Assembly: GCF_000966975.1 (NCBI RefSeq)
Contig: NZ_JZWV01000014.1
Coordinates: forward strand, 1-45,270
DNA length: 45,270 nucleotides
Reading direction: 5' to 3'
Origin: Streptomyces katrae
GTDB lineage: Bacteria > Actinomycetota > Actinomycetes > Streptomycetales > Streptomycetaceae
Shown here: positions 33,566-42,027 of the stretch, one piece after another
Position numbering within the stretch: position 1 is the first letter of the stretch
How the letters are laid out: every line of letters begins with the position of its first letter
Position numbers and translations under genes: made by a program
The notes under the pieces: model-generated
Database searches by the model: none
The model's input: only the letters and a program-made list of their open reading frames with translations
Told to the model about the DNA's origin: nothing

Positions 33566-34714
33566 CTAGGCCGAAGCCGGCGATGTTTCACGTGAAACGG
33601 TTGGTTTCACGTGAAACGTCGCCGGGCCCAACTTGCTCCGTGCGAAGTCCCGGTTCTCCAGGACGCGCTTGCGGTGTTCGTCGGGCATCTTGCCCTCGGT
33701 CAGCAGGCGTTCGCAGCACTCCAGCGACTCGCGGTATTCGCCGACCCAGTAGGCGGCGATGGCGAGTTCGTCGAGGGCGCGCCACTCGTGCCAGGCGTAC
33801 TCCACGAACAGGATGTCCTTCGGGTAGGGGATCCGGACGGCCTCCTTGGCGAACATGTAGGCCAGCGGCCAGCGCTCCTCCACCCGGCAGAGTCCCGCCA
33901 GGTCCCCGATCGCCTCGGCGCGCGAGGGCCTGGTCTCGAAGGCCCGGAGGTAGCGGTCCATCACCTCGGCAGTGGGCCGGCCCAGGCTCGCGGCGGCCCG
34001 CGCGGCGTAGACCCGGGCCAGGTAGGTCTCCTCGTAGAAGCCGACCATGGTCGCCCTGCGGTCGTAGGCGGCGAGGGACTTCTCCTGCTCCCCCGCGTCG
34101 CGCCAGCTCTGCCCGAGATAGAACATGTAGCGGGCGTTCTCGGGTTCCTTCAGCAGGCCCTGTTCGAGGATCGCCGCGTCACGCAGGTACTTCTGCCGCT
34201 GGCCGCCTTCCCGGAGCCGGGCGCCTCCGCCGATGCTGAGGATGTGGACGCCGTCGAGCGTTCCGAGGCTGTAGTCGCCGCCGCAGTCGATGTACTCGTG
34301 GAGCACGCCGACGTACCGCCAGGGCAGACGGGTGGAGACGAGTGCCGCCCGGTAGTGGATGATCGGGCCGTCGTGCAGGGCGATCCGGTACGCGTCAAGG
34401 GTCAGCTCCGGCATCCGGAACTCGGCCTCCACCTCCATGGCATCGTCGGCGTCGATGAACAGCAGGTACTCGGCGCTGTCACGGGCGAGTTCGATCGCTT
34501 CGGTCCGGCTGCCGTCGAAGCCTCTCCACGGGCGTTCGTAGAGGGTGCCGGGGATGTCGCCGAAGCAGTCCCGGATCACGTCCTGGGTGCCGTCCGTCGA
34601 GCCGGTGTCCACGATCACCCAGGTGTCGATCAGAGGGCGTACCGAATCGAGGCACTTCCGGATGGTGGGGGCCTCGTCCTTGACGATCATGTTCAGACAG
34701 ACTTTTGGTCTCAC
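33566..34714 (-). CDS. Family 2 glycosyltransferase with TPR-like C-terminal part
   Basis: About 382 residues. An N-terminal GT-A domain has VCLNMIVKDEAPTIRKCLDSV (start of the fold) and the nucleotide-sugar contacts VIVDTGSTDGTQDVI (about 36-50) and FIDADDAM (DxD, about 85-92). The C-terminal two thirds are helical with repeated W/Y-rich segments (YMFYLGQSWRDAGEQEKSLAAY, ECCERLLTEGKMPDEHRKR), like TPR-linked GT2 enzymes. Donor and acceptor unknown. The protein ends ATFHVKPTVSRETSPASA, where FHVK and VSRET are two parS sites read in different frames. Start GTG at 34714. Confidence 0.85.
   Translation of the reverse strand: MRPKVCLNMIVKDEAPTIRKCLDSVRPLIDTWVIVDTGSTDGTQDVIRDCFGDIPGTLYERPWRGFDGSRTEAIELARDSAEYLLFIDADDAMEVEAEFRMPELTLDAYRIALHDGPIIHYRAALVSTRLPWRYVGVLHEYIDCGGDYSLGTLDGVHILSIGGGARLREGGQRQKYLRDAAILEQGLLKEPENARYMFYLGQSWRDAGEQEKSLAAYDRRATMVGFYEETYLARVYAARAAASLGRPTAEVMDRYLRAFETRPSRAEAIGDLAGLCRVEERWPLAYMFAKEAVRIPYPKDILFVEYAWHEWRALDELAIAAYWVGEYRESLECCERLLTEGKMPDEHRKRVLENRDFARSKLGPATFHVKPTVSRETSPASA
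33577..33625. promoter_or_regulatory. parS: Double parS site inside a long inverted repeat
   Basis: Exact GTTTCACGTGAAAC at 33585-33598 and 33604-33617, centres 19 bp apart. The two sit in a larger inverted repeat: a 22-nt left arm (33577-33598) and a 22-nt right arm (33604-33625) that pair with one G-U-type mismatch around a 5-nt loop. It overlaps the 3' end of the glycosyltransferase gene and follows thiC, so it can serve both ParB and transcription termination. Confidence 0.93.
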
Positions 34715-34928
34715 GGGTCCCGTCCGCTGGTGTGGGCCGTACGTTCTCGCGGCCGGCCGGGTCGGATGGATCGTCGGGGACTCTAGGGAGCGGGCGCGGG
34801 GTGCCGGAGGGCGGCACGCCGGGAAAGTCCGAGTTGGCCCGATTGGCGGCATGGGGTCAGCCAAGGCGCTGATAGTAGGAATGCCATCAGACGGAGAGGC
34901 TCGACCCGCGACCGGAGCCGGACGGACG
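34715..34928. other. Upstream region of the glycosyltransferase gene
   Basis: About 214 bp on the 5' side of the minus-strand glycosyltransferase gene and the 3' side of the minus-strand membrane-protein gene. No ORF, tRNA or strong hairpin is apparent; it should contain the glycosyltransferase promoter. Confidence 0.4.
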
Positions 34929-35753
34929 TCAGTCCGGCCGGTGTTCCGGGCCGCCGAAATCGGGGCTCGTGAAGTCCGGGCTGGAGTAGCCGGGCCGGGA
35001 GCCGGGCGTGCCGTCGGACGGGCTGCTGAAGTCGGGCCGGGTGTATCCCAGGTGGGGGATGCGCCCGGCCCCCGGTGTACGCGGCACCGGATAGCCCGTC
35101 CCGGCGGTCGGATCGGCCAGCGCGTCACGCAGGAACGGCATGATGCCCCGCTCCAGCAGTGCATTGCGCCAGGCCTCCCGGGCCCGCGCGAGCTCGTCGG
35201 GTATCGGCAGGCTCTCCTCCGCGGCCACCTCCGTGGAACTGTTGCGAAGGGCCGCCACCAGCAGCGAGACCACCGCGAAGACCAGCGCGACCACGGTGAG
35301 CCCGCCGAAGAGCCAACCCGCCGTCAGCATCGTCCGTGCGAAGGCCGGTTCGGGGTCGATCGCCTTCAGGCTGTAGCCCACCAGCAGGAAGATGAGCATG
35401 GCGGTGCCCGCCAGCACCGGGGCGAGGACGGCCACCACGGCGCTCACGCCCGCGCCACCGCCGTCCCCCTGCCCGTCGCCGTCCTCGGCGGCCTCCTCGT
35501 CGGTGCTGCCGCGGCCCGTCAGGGCCTCGTCACGCAGTTCCTCCCGGACCTTCACGTAGTGGGCGTACTCGGCGGCCGCGGCGGCGGTCAGCAGGGCGAT
35601 GGCGCTCAGGGCCATGGTGCGCAGCTGTTCGGCGTTCAGCCGTTCGCCGAGGGCGGCGAGTTCGGGCCGTTCGTCCGCCGTGCGCAGCGCCTCGTCGAGG
35701 AGACGGTCGAACTCGGGTCGGTCTTCGGTGAGCAGGTGCGGACCGCTGGTCAT
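34929..35753 (-). CDS. Membrane protein of unknown function with PDF-repeat tail
   Basis: About 274 residues. An N-terminal helical region (LLTEDRPEFDRLLDEALRTADERPEL) contains the helix MALSAIALLTAAAAAEYAHYV. An acidic Gly-rich linker follows, then two clear membrane helices (VSAVVAVLAPVLAGTAMLIFLLVGYS and LFGGLTVVALVFAVVSLLVAAL) and a C-terminal tail with short repeats (RPDFSSP, SSPDFTSPDFGGPE). I do not recognise a family. The ATG at 35753 has a GGGGG ribosome binding site six bases upstream; an ATG two codons earlier is possible. Confidence 0.75.
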   Translation of the reverse strand: MTSGPHLLTEDRPEFDRLLDEALRTADERPELAALGERLNAEQLRTMALSAIALLTAAAAAEYAHYVKVREELRDEALTGRGSTDEEAAEDGDGQGDGGGAGVSAVVAVLAPVLAGTAMLIFLLVGYSLKAIDPEPAFARTMLTAGWLFGGLTVVALVFAVVSLLVAALRNSSTEVAAEESLPIPDELARAREAWRNALLERGIMPFLRDALADPTAGTGYPVPRTPGAGRIPHLGYTRPDFSSPSDGTPGSRPGYSSPDFTSPDFGGPEHRPD

Positions 35754-35909
35754 GTGCATCCCCCGATGCTCCGTGCGGAGCCGGTTTGCCCGCGTAGAAC
35801 CGGGCGCCGACCCAGAACGGAGGAGAGCCTGCTACGGACAGGGCGATGGTAGAGCGCCCCGGCCATGGGGTGACAGGGACTTTCGGGAAATACCCCGCTC
35901 AGTGAACGC

Positions 35910-37076
35910 TCAGTCGCGCAGCGGCAGTTGTTGGACCAGCAGTTTGCCCGCCATCGTCACGCCGCCGTCCATCGCGATGGCCAACCCGTCCGCATATACG
36001 TGCGGTCCGTCGACGGCCTCCGGTCCGTGTGCGTCGTCGCCGTCCTCCGTGCCCACCTCGCCGAGCAGGTACGGGATGGGGCTGTGGCCGTGGACGACGC
36101 GGCTGCCGCCGTAGGTGGCCAGCAGCTGGCGCACGGCCTGCGGGCCCGTCTCCTCGTCGCGGAAGGCGAAGCGCTTGGTGAACTTCCGGAACAGGTCCCA
36201 GGTGGTGTCGGCGTCGTTGCGGTTGAGCAGCTCGTGGATGGTGTCGTTGACGTCCTCGATGGAGTCGCCGTAGTCCAGGTAGGCCGTCGTGTCGGAGTGC
36301 AGCAGCAGGTGGCCGTCCGCCAGGGTGGCCGCGTCGAGCCGGGACATCCACTGCAGGTGGACGTCCTCCAGGCGCTCCATGTCGGCGCGCTGGCCGCCGT
36401 TGAGCAGCCAGGCGGCCTGGAAGGTGGCGGTACCGGCGCCGGAGTTCACGGGGGTGTCGCCGAACCGCTTCGCGCCGATGAGCAGCAGCTCGTGATTGCC
36501 CATCAGGGCCTTGCAGTAGCCTCCGGCCGCGGCGGCCTCGGCGGACAGCCGCATGACGAGGTCGATCACGCCGATGCCGTCGGGGCCGCGGTCGGTGAAG
36601 TCGCCGAGGAACCAGATCCGCGCGTTGCCGGCGGACCAGTGGCAGTCGGCGTCGATGAGGTTCTGCGCCTGGAGCTCGTGGATGAGCTCGTCGAGGTAGC
36701 CGTGCACGTCCCCGACGACGTAGAGGGGGCCGGGGCCGGTGCCCGGAGCCTCCTGGGGGACGTAGTGCACCTGGACGGTGTCCCCGGGCCCGCCCGTCGC
36801 GCCGCGCCCGATGACGGGCAGGTCGCGCTGGGTGGGCGTGTAGCCGTCGAGGTCGTCCTCGGGCCCGGCGGCGGGGAACTCGGGGTGCGCGGTGTCGGCC
36901 GCGCGCTGCTGCGGGACGGTCTCCGGCGTGTAGTACGCGGGGTACTCGCCGTACACGGGCGTCTCGCCGGGCAGACCGGCGGACACGGCGTACGGCGCGG
37001 GTTCGTTGACCGGCACCCGGAAGTCCCGCAGCGTGTCCGTCCGCATCGCGGGTCCCTGACCGGCCCCCTGAGTCAT
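35910..37076 (-). CDS. PPP-type metallophosphoesterase (serine/threonine phosphatase-like)
   Basis: About 388 residues. A disordered N-terminal part (1-130, PYAVSAGLPGETPVYGEYPAYY and similar) precedes a calcineurin-like domain with all metal-binding motifs: VVGDVHGYLDEL, FLGDFTDRGPDG, LMGNHELLL and VHGHSPIPY. This order and spacing fit the PPP branch (protein phosphatase or diadenosine tetraphosphatase-like). Substrate unknown. The ATG at 37076 has a GGAGGGG site. Confidence 0.9.
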   Translation of the reverse strand: MTQGAGQGPAMRTDTLRDFRVPVNEPAPYAVSAGLPGETPVYGEYPAYYTPETVPQQRAADTAHPEFPAAGPEDDLDGYTPTQRDLPVIGRGATGGPGDTVQVHYVPQEAPGTGPGPLYVVGDVHGYLDELIHELQAQNLIDADCHWSAGNARIWFLGDFTDRGPDGIGVIDLVMRLSAEAAAAGGYCKALMGNHELLLIGAKRFGDTPVNSGAGTATFQAAWLLNGGQRADMERLEDVHLQWMSRLDAATLADGHLLLHSDTTAYLDYGDSIEDVNDTIHELLNRNDADTTWDLFRKFTKRFAFRDEETGPQAVRQLLATYGGSRVVHGHSPIPYLLGEVGTEDGDDAHGPEAVDGPHVYADGLAIAMDGGVTMAGKLLVQQLPLRD

Positions 37077-37265
37077 CGACCCCTCCACCACCGTCGCGCT
37101 GCCGTACACCTGCGGACCCTGCTCACCTCTGGGGCGGAGGGTCCGTGATGTCGTGCGCCCATCATAGGAATGCGGCTCGCGCTCTGTGACGCACCAGGGG
37201 TGGTGAATCCTGGGCGGAACCAAACCTTCCTGCCGTTTTGGCCCGATATAGGGGTTGTTGAAATC

Positions 37266-37292
37266 ATCGGCGGGGCCGTCGGTCCCGCCGAT
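37266..37292 (-). terminator. Terminator after the lacI-type gene
   Basis: ATCGGCGGG and CCCGCCGAT form a perfect 9-bp stem with a 9-nt loop, 16 nt past the stop codon at 37308 of the minus-strand regulator gene. The rest of the 37077-37307 gap holds the promoter of the phosphoesterase gene; no other feature is evident. Confidence 0.75.
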
Positions 37293-37307
37293 AACGGCGC
37301 TCGGGGG

Positions 37308-38399
37308 TCAGTCCTGGGAGGGCGATCGCGGTGGGCTGACGGTGGTGCGGCGGGTTCTGCGCTGCGAGGACGTACGGATGATCAGCTCGGTCGGGACGAC
37401 CTGTTCGACGGGGCGTCCCGTGTCGACCCCCTCGATCGCGTCGATCAGCAGCTGCACGACGGCGGTGCCGATGCGGCGCGGCTTGAGGGAGAGCGTGGTG
37501 ATGGGCGGCTCGGTGTTCGCGTAGACGGTGGACTCGCTGCAGCAGACCAGGAGCAGGTCCTCGGGGACCCGCAGCCCGTAGCGCCTGGCGGCGGCGAGCA
37601 GGTCGGTGCCGTTCGGGTCGAAGAGTCCGTACACGGCGTCGGGGCGGTCGGGCCGGGCCAGGAGGCGGTCGGCGGCGACGGCGCCCGCGCAGGGGTCGTG
37701 GGCGGGGTAGGACTCGTACACCGGGTCCTGGCCCACGCGCTCGCACCAGCTGAGGTAGGCGGTCGTGGAGAGCCGGGTGTAGGTGTCGGTGGTGGTGCCG
37801 GTCAGCAGCCCGATACGGCGGGCCCCTGCGGCGGCGAGGTGGTCGAGCAGCCCCAGTACGGCGGCTTCGTGGTCGTTGTCGACCCAGGCGGTGACGGGGA
37901 GGGTGCCGGCGGGCCGGCCGTCGGAGACCACGGGAAGGCCCTGGCGGACGAGCTCGCTGACGACCGGGTCGTGGTCCGAAGGGTCGATGACGACGGTGCC
38001 GTCGAGGGCCACGTTGGACCAGACGTCGTGCCGTGAGGTGGCCGGGAGGATGACGAGGGCGTAGCCGCGGGCGAGGGCGGCGGAGGTGGCCGCCCTCGCC
38101 ATCTCGGCGAAGTAGGCGAATTCGGTGAAGGTGAAAGGTTCATCCCCGTACGTCGTCACGGTCAGGCCGATGAGACCCGACTTGCCGGTACGGAGGGTGC
38201 GGGCGGCGGCGGAGGGGCGGTAGCCCAGCCGGTCGGCCACCTCGCGGACGTGGCGGCGGGTGGCGTCCGGCAGCCTCCCCTTGCCATTGAGCGCGTCGGA
38301 GACGGTTGTGATGGACACGCCCGCCGCGGCGGCCACGTCCCTGATGCCGGCGCGGCCCTGTCGGCCGCCGACCCGCCGGGTGGTCTCGGCCCGGCTCAC
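37308..38399 (-). CDS. LacI-family transcriptional regulator
   Basis: About 363 residues. N-terminal helix-turn-helix and hinge (IRDVAAAAGVSITTVSDALNGKGRLPDATRRHVREVADRLGY, about residues 19-60) and a periplasmic-binding-protein-type effector domain with the helix VYGLFDPNGTDLLAAARRYG and the typical ITTLSLKPRRIGTAVVQLLIDAIEG. Effector and target genes unknown; no sugar operon is adjacent. I prefer the GTG at 38399 (VSRAETTRR), which has AGGGAA seven bases upstream, over the ATG at 38423. Streptomyces genomes carry a LacI-type gene at this position before hisC as I recall. Confidence 0.85.
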   Translation of the reverse strand: MSRAETTRRVGGRQGRAGIRDVAAAAGVSITTVSDALNGKGRLPDATRRHVREVADRLGYRPSAAARTLRTGKSGLIGLTVTTYGDEPFTFTEFAYFAEMARAATSAALARGYALVILPATSRHDVWSNVALDGTVVIDPSDHDPVVSELVRQGLPVVSDGRPAGTLPVTAWVDNDHEAAVLGLLDHLAAAGARRIGLLTGTTTDTYTRLSTTAYLSWCERVGQDPVYESYPAHDPCAGAVAADRLLARPDRPDAVYGLFDPNGTDLLAAARRYGLRVPEDLLLVCCSESTVYANTEPPITTLSLKPRRIGTAVVQLLIDAIEGVDTGRPVEQVVPTELIIRTSSQRRTRRTTVSPPRSPSQD

Positions 38400-38463
38400 G
38401 TGATGCTTCCCTGCTGCTGTCATGGCGAGCCGATAGTAGGGCTCGGAGGGGAGGGCGGTTCAG

Positions 38464-38475
38464 GTGCATATGCAC
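38464..38475. repeat. Palindrome GTGCATATGCAC in the hisC-lacI intergenic region
   Basis: Perfect 12-bp palindrome, 65 bp from the chosen lacI-type start on the divergent side. It could be the binding site of the LacI-type protein, whose operators are usually palindromes, but LacI sites often have a central CG, which this lacks. A TTGACA hexamer (38479-38484) follows directly. Confidence 0.4.
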
Positions 38476-38655
38476 GGGTTGACAGGCACGATTCTGCTTG
38501 GTTCGCCACCCCCAATGACCTTGGAATTGAAGGTATTTGGCGATTCAGGCCAAAGGTGGGGCCTGTCGGCGGGTACGAGCATGCCAAAACGTGGCGACCC
38601 CGGGCCGGTCGCAACTCACCTGCACGAGGGACGCGCGCCACGGCGCAGGCCACCG

Positions 38656-38677
38656 GCGCGCGCATATATGCGCGCGC
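38656..38677. repeat. Perfect 22-bp palindrome upstream of hisC
   Basis: GCGCGCGCATATATGCGCGC plus two more bases is self-complementary over 22 bp with the centre at ATA/TAT. It lies 109 bp upstream of the hisC start and could be an operator or a Z-DNA/cruciform-prone tract. Confidence 0.5.
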
Positions 38678-38785
38678 TCCCCCTGTGTTCCTGGCGCCCG
38701 CCATTCTCGGATCGGCGGAATCCTCATAAGGTGAGCAGTATTGAGTCGACGGAGACGTCGACGGGACGGTCGAGGAGGACCTGCG

Positions 38786-39865
38786 GTGAGCGAGAAGAGC
38801 CCGAAGCTGCGCGCCGAGCTGGACGGCATCCCCACCTACAAGCCCGGCAAGCCCGCCGCCGAGGGCGGGGCCGTTGCTTTCAAGCTGTCCTCGAACGAGA
38901 ACCCCTACCCGCCGCTGCCGGGCGTCCTGGAGACGGCGGTCGCGGCCGCCGGCCGCTTCAACCGCTACCCGGACATGGCATGCACCGGCCTCGTGAACGA
39001 GCTGGCGGAACGCTTCGGCGTCCCCGCCGAGCACATCGCCACGGGCACCGGTTCGGTGGGCGTGGCCCAGTCGCTGATCCAGTCCACGGCCGGACCGGGC
39101 GACGAGGTCATCTACGCCTGGCGGTCCTTCGAGGCCTACCCGATCATCACGCAGATCTCGGGCGCGAAGTCCGTGCAGGTTCCCCTGACCGACGGGGACG
39201 TCCACGACCTGGACGCGATGGCCGCGGCGATCACCGACCGGACGCGGCTGATCTTCGTTTGCAATCCCAACAACCCGACGGGCACCGCCGTGCGCCGTGC
39301 CGAGCTGGAGCGGTTCCTCGATCGCGTGCCCTCCGACGTCCTGGTGGTGCTGGACGAGGCCTACCGCGAGTTCGTCCGCGACACCGACGTGCCGGACGGC
39401 ATCGAGCTGTACCGCAACCGTCCCAACGTCGCCGTGCTGCGTACGTTCTCCAAGGCCTACGGCCTGGCCGGCCTGCGCGTCGGCTTCGCGGTGGCGCACG
39501 AGCCGGTCGCGGCGGCGCTGCGCAAGACGGCCGTGCCCTTCGGCGTCAGCCAGCTGGCGCAGGACGCGGCGGTCGCATCGCTGCGCGCCGAGGACGAGCT
39601 GATGGGCCGGGTCGGGGCGCTCGTGTGCGAGCGCAACCGGGTGCACGAGACGCTGCTGGCCCAGGGCTGGACGGTTCCGGACACGCAGGCCAACTTCGTC
39701 TGGATGCGTCTGGGGGAGCGGACCGCCGAGTTCGCGGCGGCCTGCGAGAAGGCCGGTGTGGTGGTCCGGCCCTTCGCGGGCGAGGGCCTTCGGGTCACGA
39801 TCGGTGAGACCGAGGCGAACGACCTCTTCCTGCACACGGCGGAGGCCTTCTTCAAGGAGCTGTAG
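38786..39865 (+). CDS. hisC: Histidinol-phosphate/aromatic aminotransferase, HisC-type
   Basis: 359 residues, class I/II aminotransferase. The PLP-binding lysine lies in [16 protein letters not shown] (Lys223), and [25 protein letters not shown] and the Tyr-containing DEAYREFV are the other family elements. It may transaminate imidazole-acetol phosphate or aromatic 2-oxo acids; Streptomyces carry another HisC in the histidine operon, so this second copy could prefer aromatic amino acids (inference). GAGGAGG precedes the GTG at 38786. It stands alone, not in a his operon. Confidence 0.88.
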   Translation: MSEKSPKLRAELDGIPTYKPGKPAAEGGAVAFKLSSNENPYPPLPGVLETAVAAAGRFNRYPDMACTGLVNELAERFGVPAEHIATGTGSVGVAQSLIQSTAGPGDEVIYAWRSFEAYPIITQISGAKSVQVPLTDGDVHDLDAMAAAITDRTRLIFVCNPNNPTGTAVRRAELERFLDRVPSDVLVVLDEAYREFVRDTDVPDGIELYRNRPNVAVLRTFSKAYGLAGLRVGFAVAHEPVAAALRKTAVPFGVSQLAQDAAVASLRAEDELMGRVGALVCERNRVHETLLAQGWTVPDTQANFVWMRLGERTAEFAAACEKAGVVVRPFAGEGLRVTIGETEANDLFLHTAEAFFKEL

Positions 39866-39919
39866 GGCTTCAGGGAGCTGTGAGGCTGTGAAGCGGTACC
39901 CGTAACGGAGCCGCGGTCG

Positions 39920-40294
39920 TCAGACCAGTTCCACACGGATGGGGTCGCCGTCACGGACGGTGGCCAGGAGGCGGGGGTCGCCGTCGAACGAGCCGAGTAC
40001 GTTGCAGGGGCTCGCCAGGCGGCTCTCGCCTCCGCGTGAGATGGGCGTGGGGCCGTAGGGGAGTGCGAGGGCGTCGCCCTCGGTCCAGAAGGCGACGGTG
40101 CCGGGCTCCACGACCTGCCGGGCGTCGTGCTCCAGATCCACGGAGACGCCCGTGTCGAAGTAGACCTCCTCGCCCCAGGTGTTCGCGGAAGCGGAGATCG
40201 GGAGGGCCGCGGCCAGAGCCTTGCTGGTCGGGGTCTCGTCGAGGGTTGCGGTGAGCAGGCCCGCAGGCCATGAGATTCGAATCTGCATGGCCAT
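39920..40294 (-). CDS. Cyclophilin-like fold protein (DUF3830/TM1367-like), unknown function
   Basis: About 124 residues: MAMQIRISWPAGLLTATLDETPTSKALAAALPISASANTWGEEVYFDTG, then HDARQVVEPGTVAFWTEGDALALPYGPTPIS and GDPIRVELV at the end. The all-beta layout and the EEVYF / VAFWTEGDALALPYGPTP elements recall the small cyclophilin-like domain family, whose function is unknown. It is divergent from cydA. The ATG at 40294 or the one two codons on may start; a perfect palindrome directly abuts the first of these. Confidence 0.65.
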   Translation of the reverse strand: MAMQIRISWPAGLLTATLDETPTSKALAAALPISASANTWGEEVYFDTGVSVDLEHDARQVVEPGTVAFWTEGDALALPYGPTPISRGGESRLASPCNVLGSFDGDPRLLATVRDGDPIRVELV

Positions 40295-40313
40295 ATTCAA
40301 CAATCTGTTGAAT
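40295..40313. promoter_or_regulatory. Candidate operator abutting the cyclophilin-like start codon
   Basis: Perfect inverted repeat ATTCAACA-atc-TGTTGAAT immediately next to the ATG at 40294 on the minus strand. AT-rich for the genome. It could bind a GntR-type repressor, or fold in the mRNA so that the AAGGA ribosome binding site beyond it comes close to the start. Confidence 0.55.
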
Positions 40314-40394
40314 TCCTTGGCTAGGGGTCCGGCCTGGCGAGGTCGCCAAAGGGGACCCCGCTCGTTTCCGGCCACGGCCAGTAGGACATAATGC

Positions 40395-40418
40395 TTGTGA
40401 ATGTGAACGCGTTCACAA
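40395..40418. promoter_or_regulatory. Rex operator (ROP) upstream of cydA
   Basis: A perfect 16-bp palindrome TGTGAACGCGTTCACA (40402-40417) matches the Streptomyces Rex consensus TGTGAACNNNTTCACA. An extra TTGTGAA half-site at 40395-40401 lies just before it, so two overlapping operators may exist (TTGTGAA-N10-TTCACAA). Rex represses cydABCD when NADH/NAD+ is low, so cytochrome bd is made under oxygen limitation (established in S. coelicolor). Confidence 0.95.
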
Positions 40419-40503
40419 GCGTGTCCTGCTTCCTCCCGCTTTGGGGGGAACCCGCCAGGCAGACTGCCCGCTGTGACCACGGCGACGACAAGGAGAAGAC
40501 GAC

Positions 40504-42009
40504 GTGGACCTAGCTTTGGCGCCTGAGACATTGGCGCGCTGGCAGTTCGGCATCACCACCGTCTACCACTTCCTCTTCGTTCCACTCACGATCTCGCTCG
40601 CCGCGCTGACCGCCGGCCTGCAGACCGCCTGGGTGCGTACCGAGAAGGAGAAATACCTCAGAGCCACGAAGTTCTGGGGCAAGCTTTTCTTGATCAATAT
40701 CGCGATGGGCGTTGTCACCGGCATCGTCCAGGAGTTCCAGTTCGGCATGAACTGGTCGGACTACTCGCGGTTCGTGGGCGACATCTTCGGGGCGCCGCTG
40801 GCCTTCGAAGCGCTGATCGCCTTCTTCTTCGAGTCGACCTTCATCGGCCTTTGGATCTTCGGCTGGGACAAGCTGCCCAAGAAGATCCACCTGGCCTGCA
40901 TCTGGATGGTCTCACTCGGCACCGTGCTCTCCGCCTACTTCATCCTCGCGGCGAACTCGTGGATGCAGCACCCGGTCGGCTACCGCATGAACGAGGAGCG
41001 GGGCCGGGCCGAGCTCACCGACTTCTGGCGCGTCCTCACCCAGGACACCGCGCTCACCCAGTTCTTCCACACCATCACGGCCGCCTTCCTGGTCGGCGGC
41101 GCCTTCATGGTGGGCATCTCCGCCTTCCACCTCGCGCGCAAGAAGCACATCCCCGTGATGCGCAGCTCGCTGCGGGTCGGCCTGGTCGTCATGATCATCG
41201 CCGGTATGGGCACCGCACTGAGCGGGGACATGCTCGGCAAGGTGATGTTCAAGCAGCAGCCCATGAAGATGGCCGCTGCCGAGGCCCTCTGGGACGGTGA
41301 GGCCCCCGCGCCCTTCTCCGTCTTCGCCTACGGCGACGTCGACAAGGGCCACAACAAGGTGGCCATAGAGATCCCGGGCTTGCTGTCGTTCCTCGCGAAC
41401 AACGACTTCGACTCCTTCGTCCCGGGCATCAACGACGTCAACAAGGCCGAGCAGGAGAAGTTCGGCCCCGGCGACTACCGGCCCAACATCCCCGTCGCCT
41501 ACTGGGGCTTCCGCTGGATGATCGGCTTCGGCATGGCCTCCCTCGGCATCGGCGTGCTGGGACTGTGGCTGACCCGCAAGCGGTTCCTGCTGCCGCCCGG
41601 CCTGCGCACCGGAGAGGACGAGGTCCCCCATCTCGTCCTCTTCAAGAAGGCGCTCAGCCCGAAGTTCTCGCAGCTGTACTGGCTCGTCGCGCTCTGGACC
41701 ATGTGCTTCCCGCTGCTCGCCAACTCCTGGGGCTGGATCTTCACCGAGATGGGCCGCCAGCCGTGGGTGGTCTACGGCGTGCTGCGCACCCGGGACGCGG
41801 TCTCGCCGAACGTGTCACAGGGCGAGGTGCTCACCTCGATGATCGGCTTCACCCTGCTCTACGCGGTGCTCGCCGTGATCGAGGTCAGGCTGATGGTCAA
41901 GTACGTCAAGGCCGGCCCGCCGGAGCTGACGGAGGCCGACCTCAACCCGCCCACCAAGGTCGGCGGGGACGACAAGAACGCCGACCGGCCGATGGCCTTC
42001 TCGTACTGA
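40504..42009 (+). CDS. cydA: Cytochrome bd ubiquinol/menaquinol oxidase subunit I
   Basis: 501 residues, about nine membrane helices. It carries the quinol-oxidising site and binds haems. The first helix holds His22 (VYHFLFVPLT), the equivalent of the E. coli haem b595 ligand His19. The GRQPW motif (GWIFTEMGRQPWVVYG, about 410-425) is intact. The Q loop (MKMAAAEALWDGEAPAPFSVFA onward) is the short type found in actinobacteria. The GTG at 40504 follows AAGGAG. First gene of the cydA-cydB-cydCD operon under the Rex operator. Confidence 0.97.
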   Translation: MDLALAPETLARWQFGITTVYHFLFVPLTISLAALTAGLQTAWVRTEKEKYLRATKFWGKLFLINIAMGVVTGIVQEFQFGMNWSDYSRFVGDIFGAPLAFEALIAFFFESTFIGLWIFGWDKLPKKIHLACIWMVSLGTVLSAYFILAANSWMQHPVGYRMNEERGRAELTDFWRVLTQDTALTQFFHTITAAFLVGGAFMVGISAFHLARKKHIPVMRSSLRVGLVVMIIAGMGTALSGDMLGKVMFKQQPMKMAAAEALWDGEAPAPFSVFAYGDVDKGHNKVAIEIPGLLSFLANNDFDSFVPGINDVNKAEQEKFGPGDYRPNIPVAYWGFRWMIGFGMASLGIGVLGLWLTRKRFLLPPGLRTGEDEVPHLVLFKKALSPKFSQLYWLVALWTMCFPLLANSWGWIFTEMGRQPWVVYGVLRTRDAVSPNVSQGEVLTSMIGFTLLYAVLAVIEVRLMVKYVKAGPPELTEADLNPPTKVGGDDKNADRPMAFSY

Positions 42010-42027
42010 GGCAGGGAGGAGCACACC

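Larger units (their letters stand above)
38424..38785. other. Intergenic region between lacI-type gene and hisC
   Basis: About 360 bp between divergent genes. It holds two palindromes (38464-38475 and a perfect 22-bp GC/AT palindrome at 38656-38677), a TTGACA-like -35 at 38479, and an AT-rich patch near 38520-38545. No tRNA or gene is recognised. Both promoters should lie here. Confidence 0.4.
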
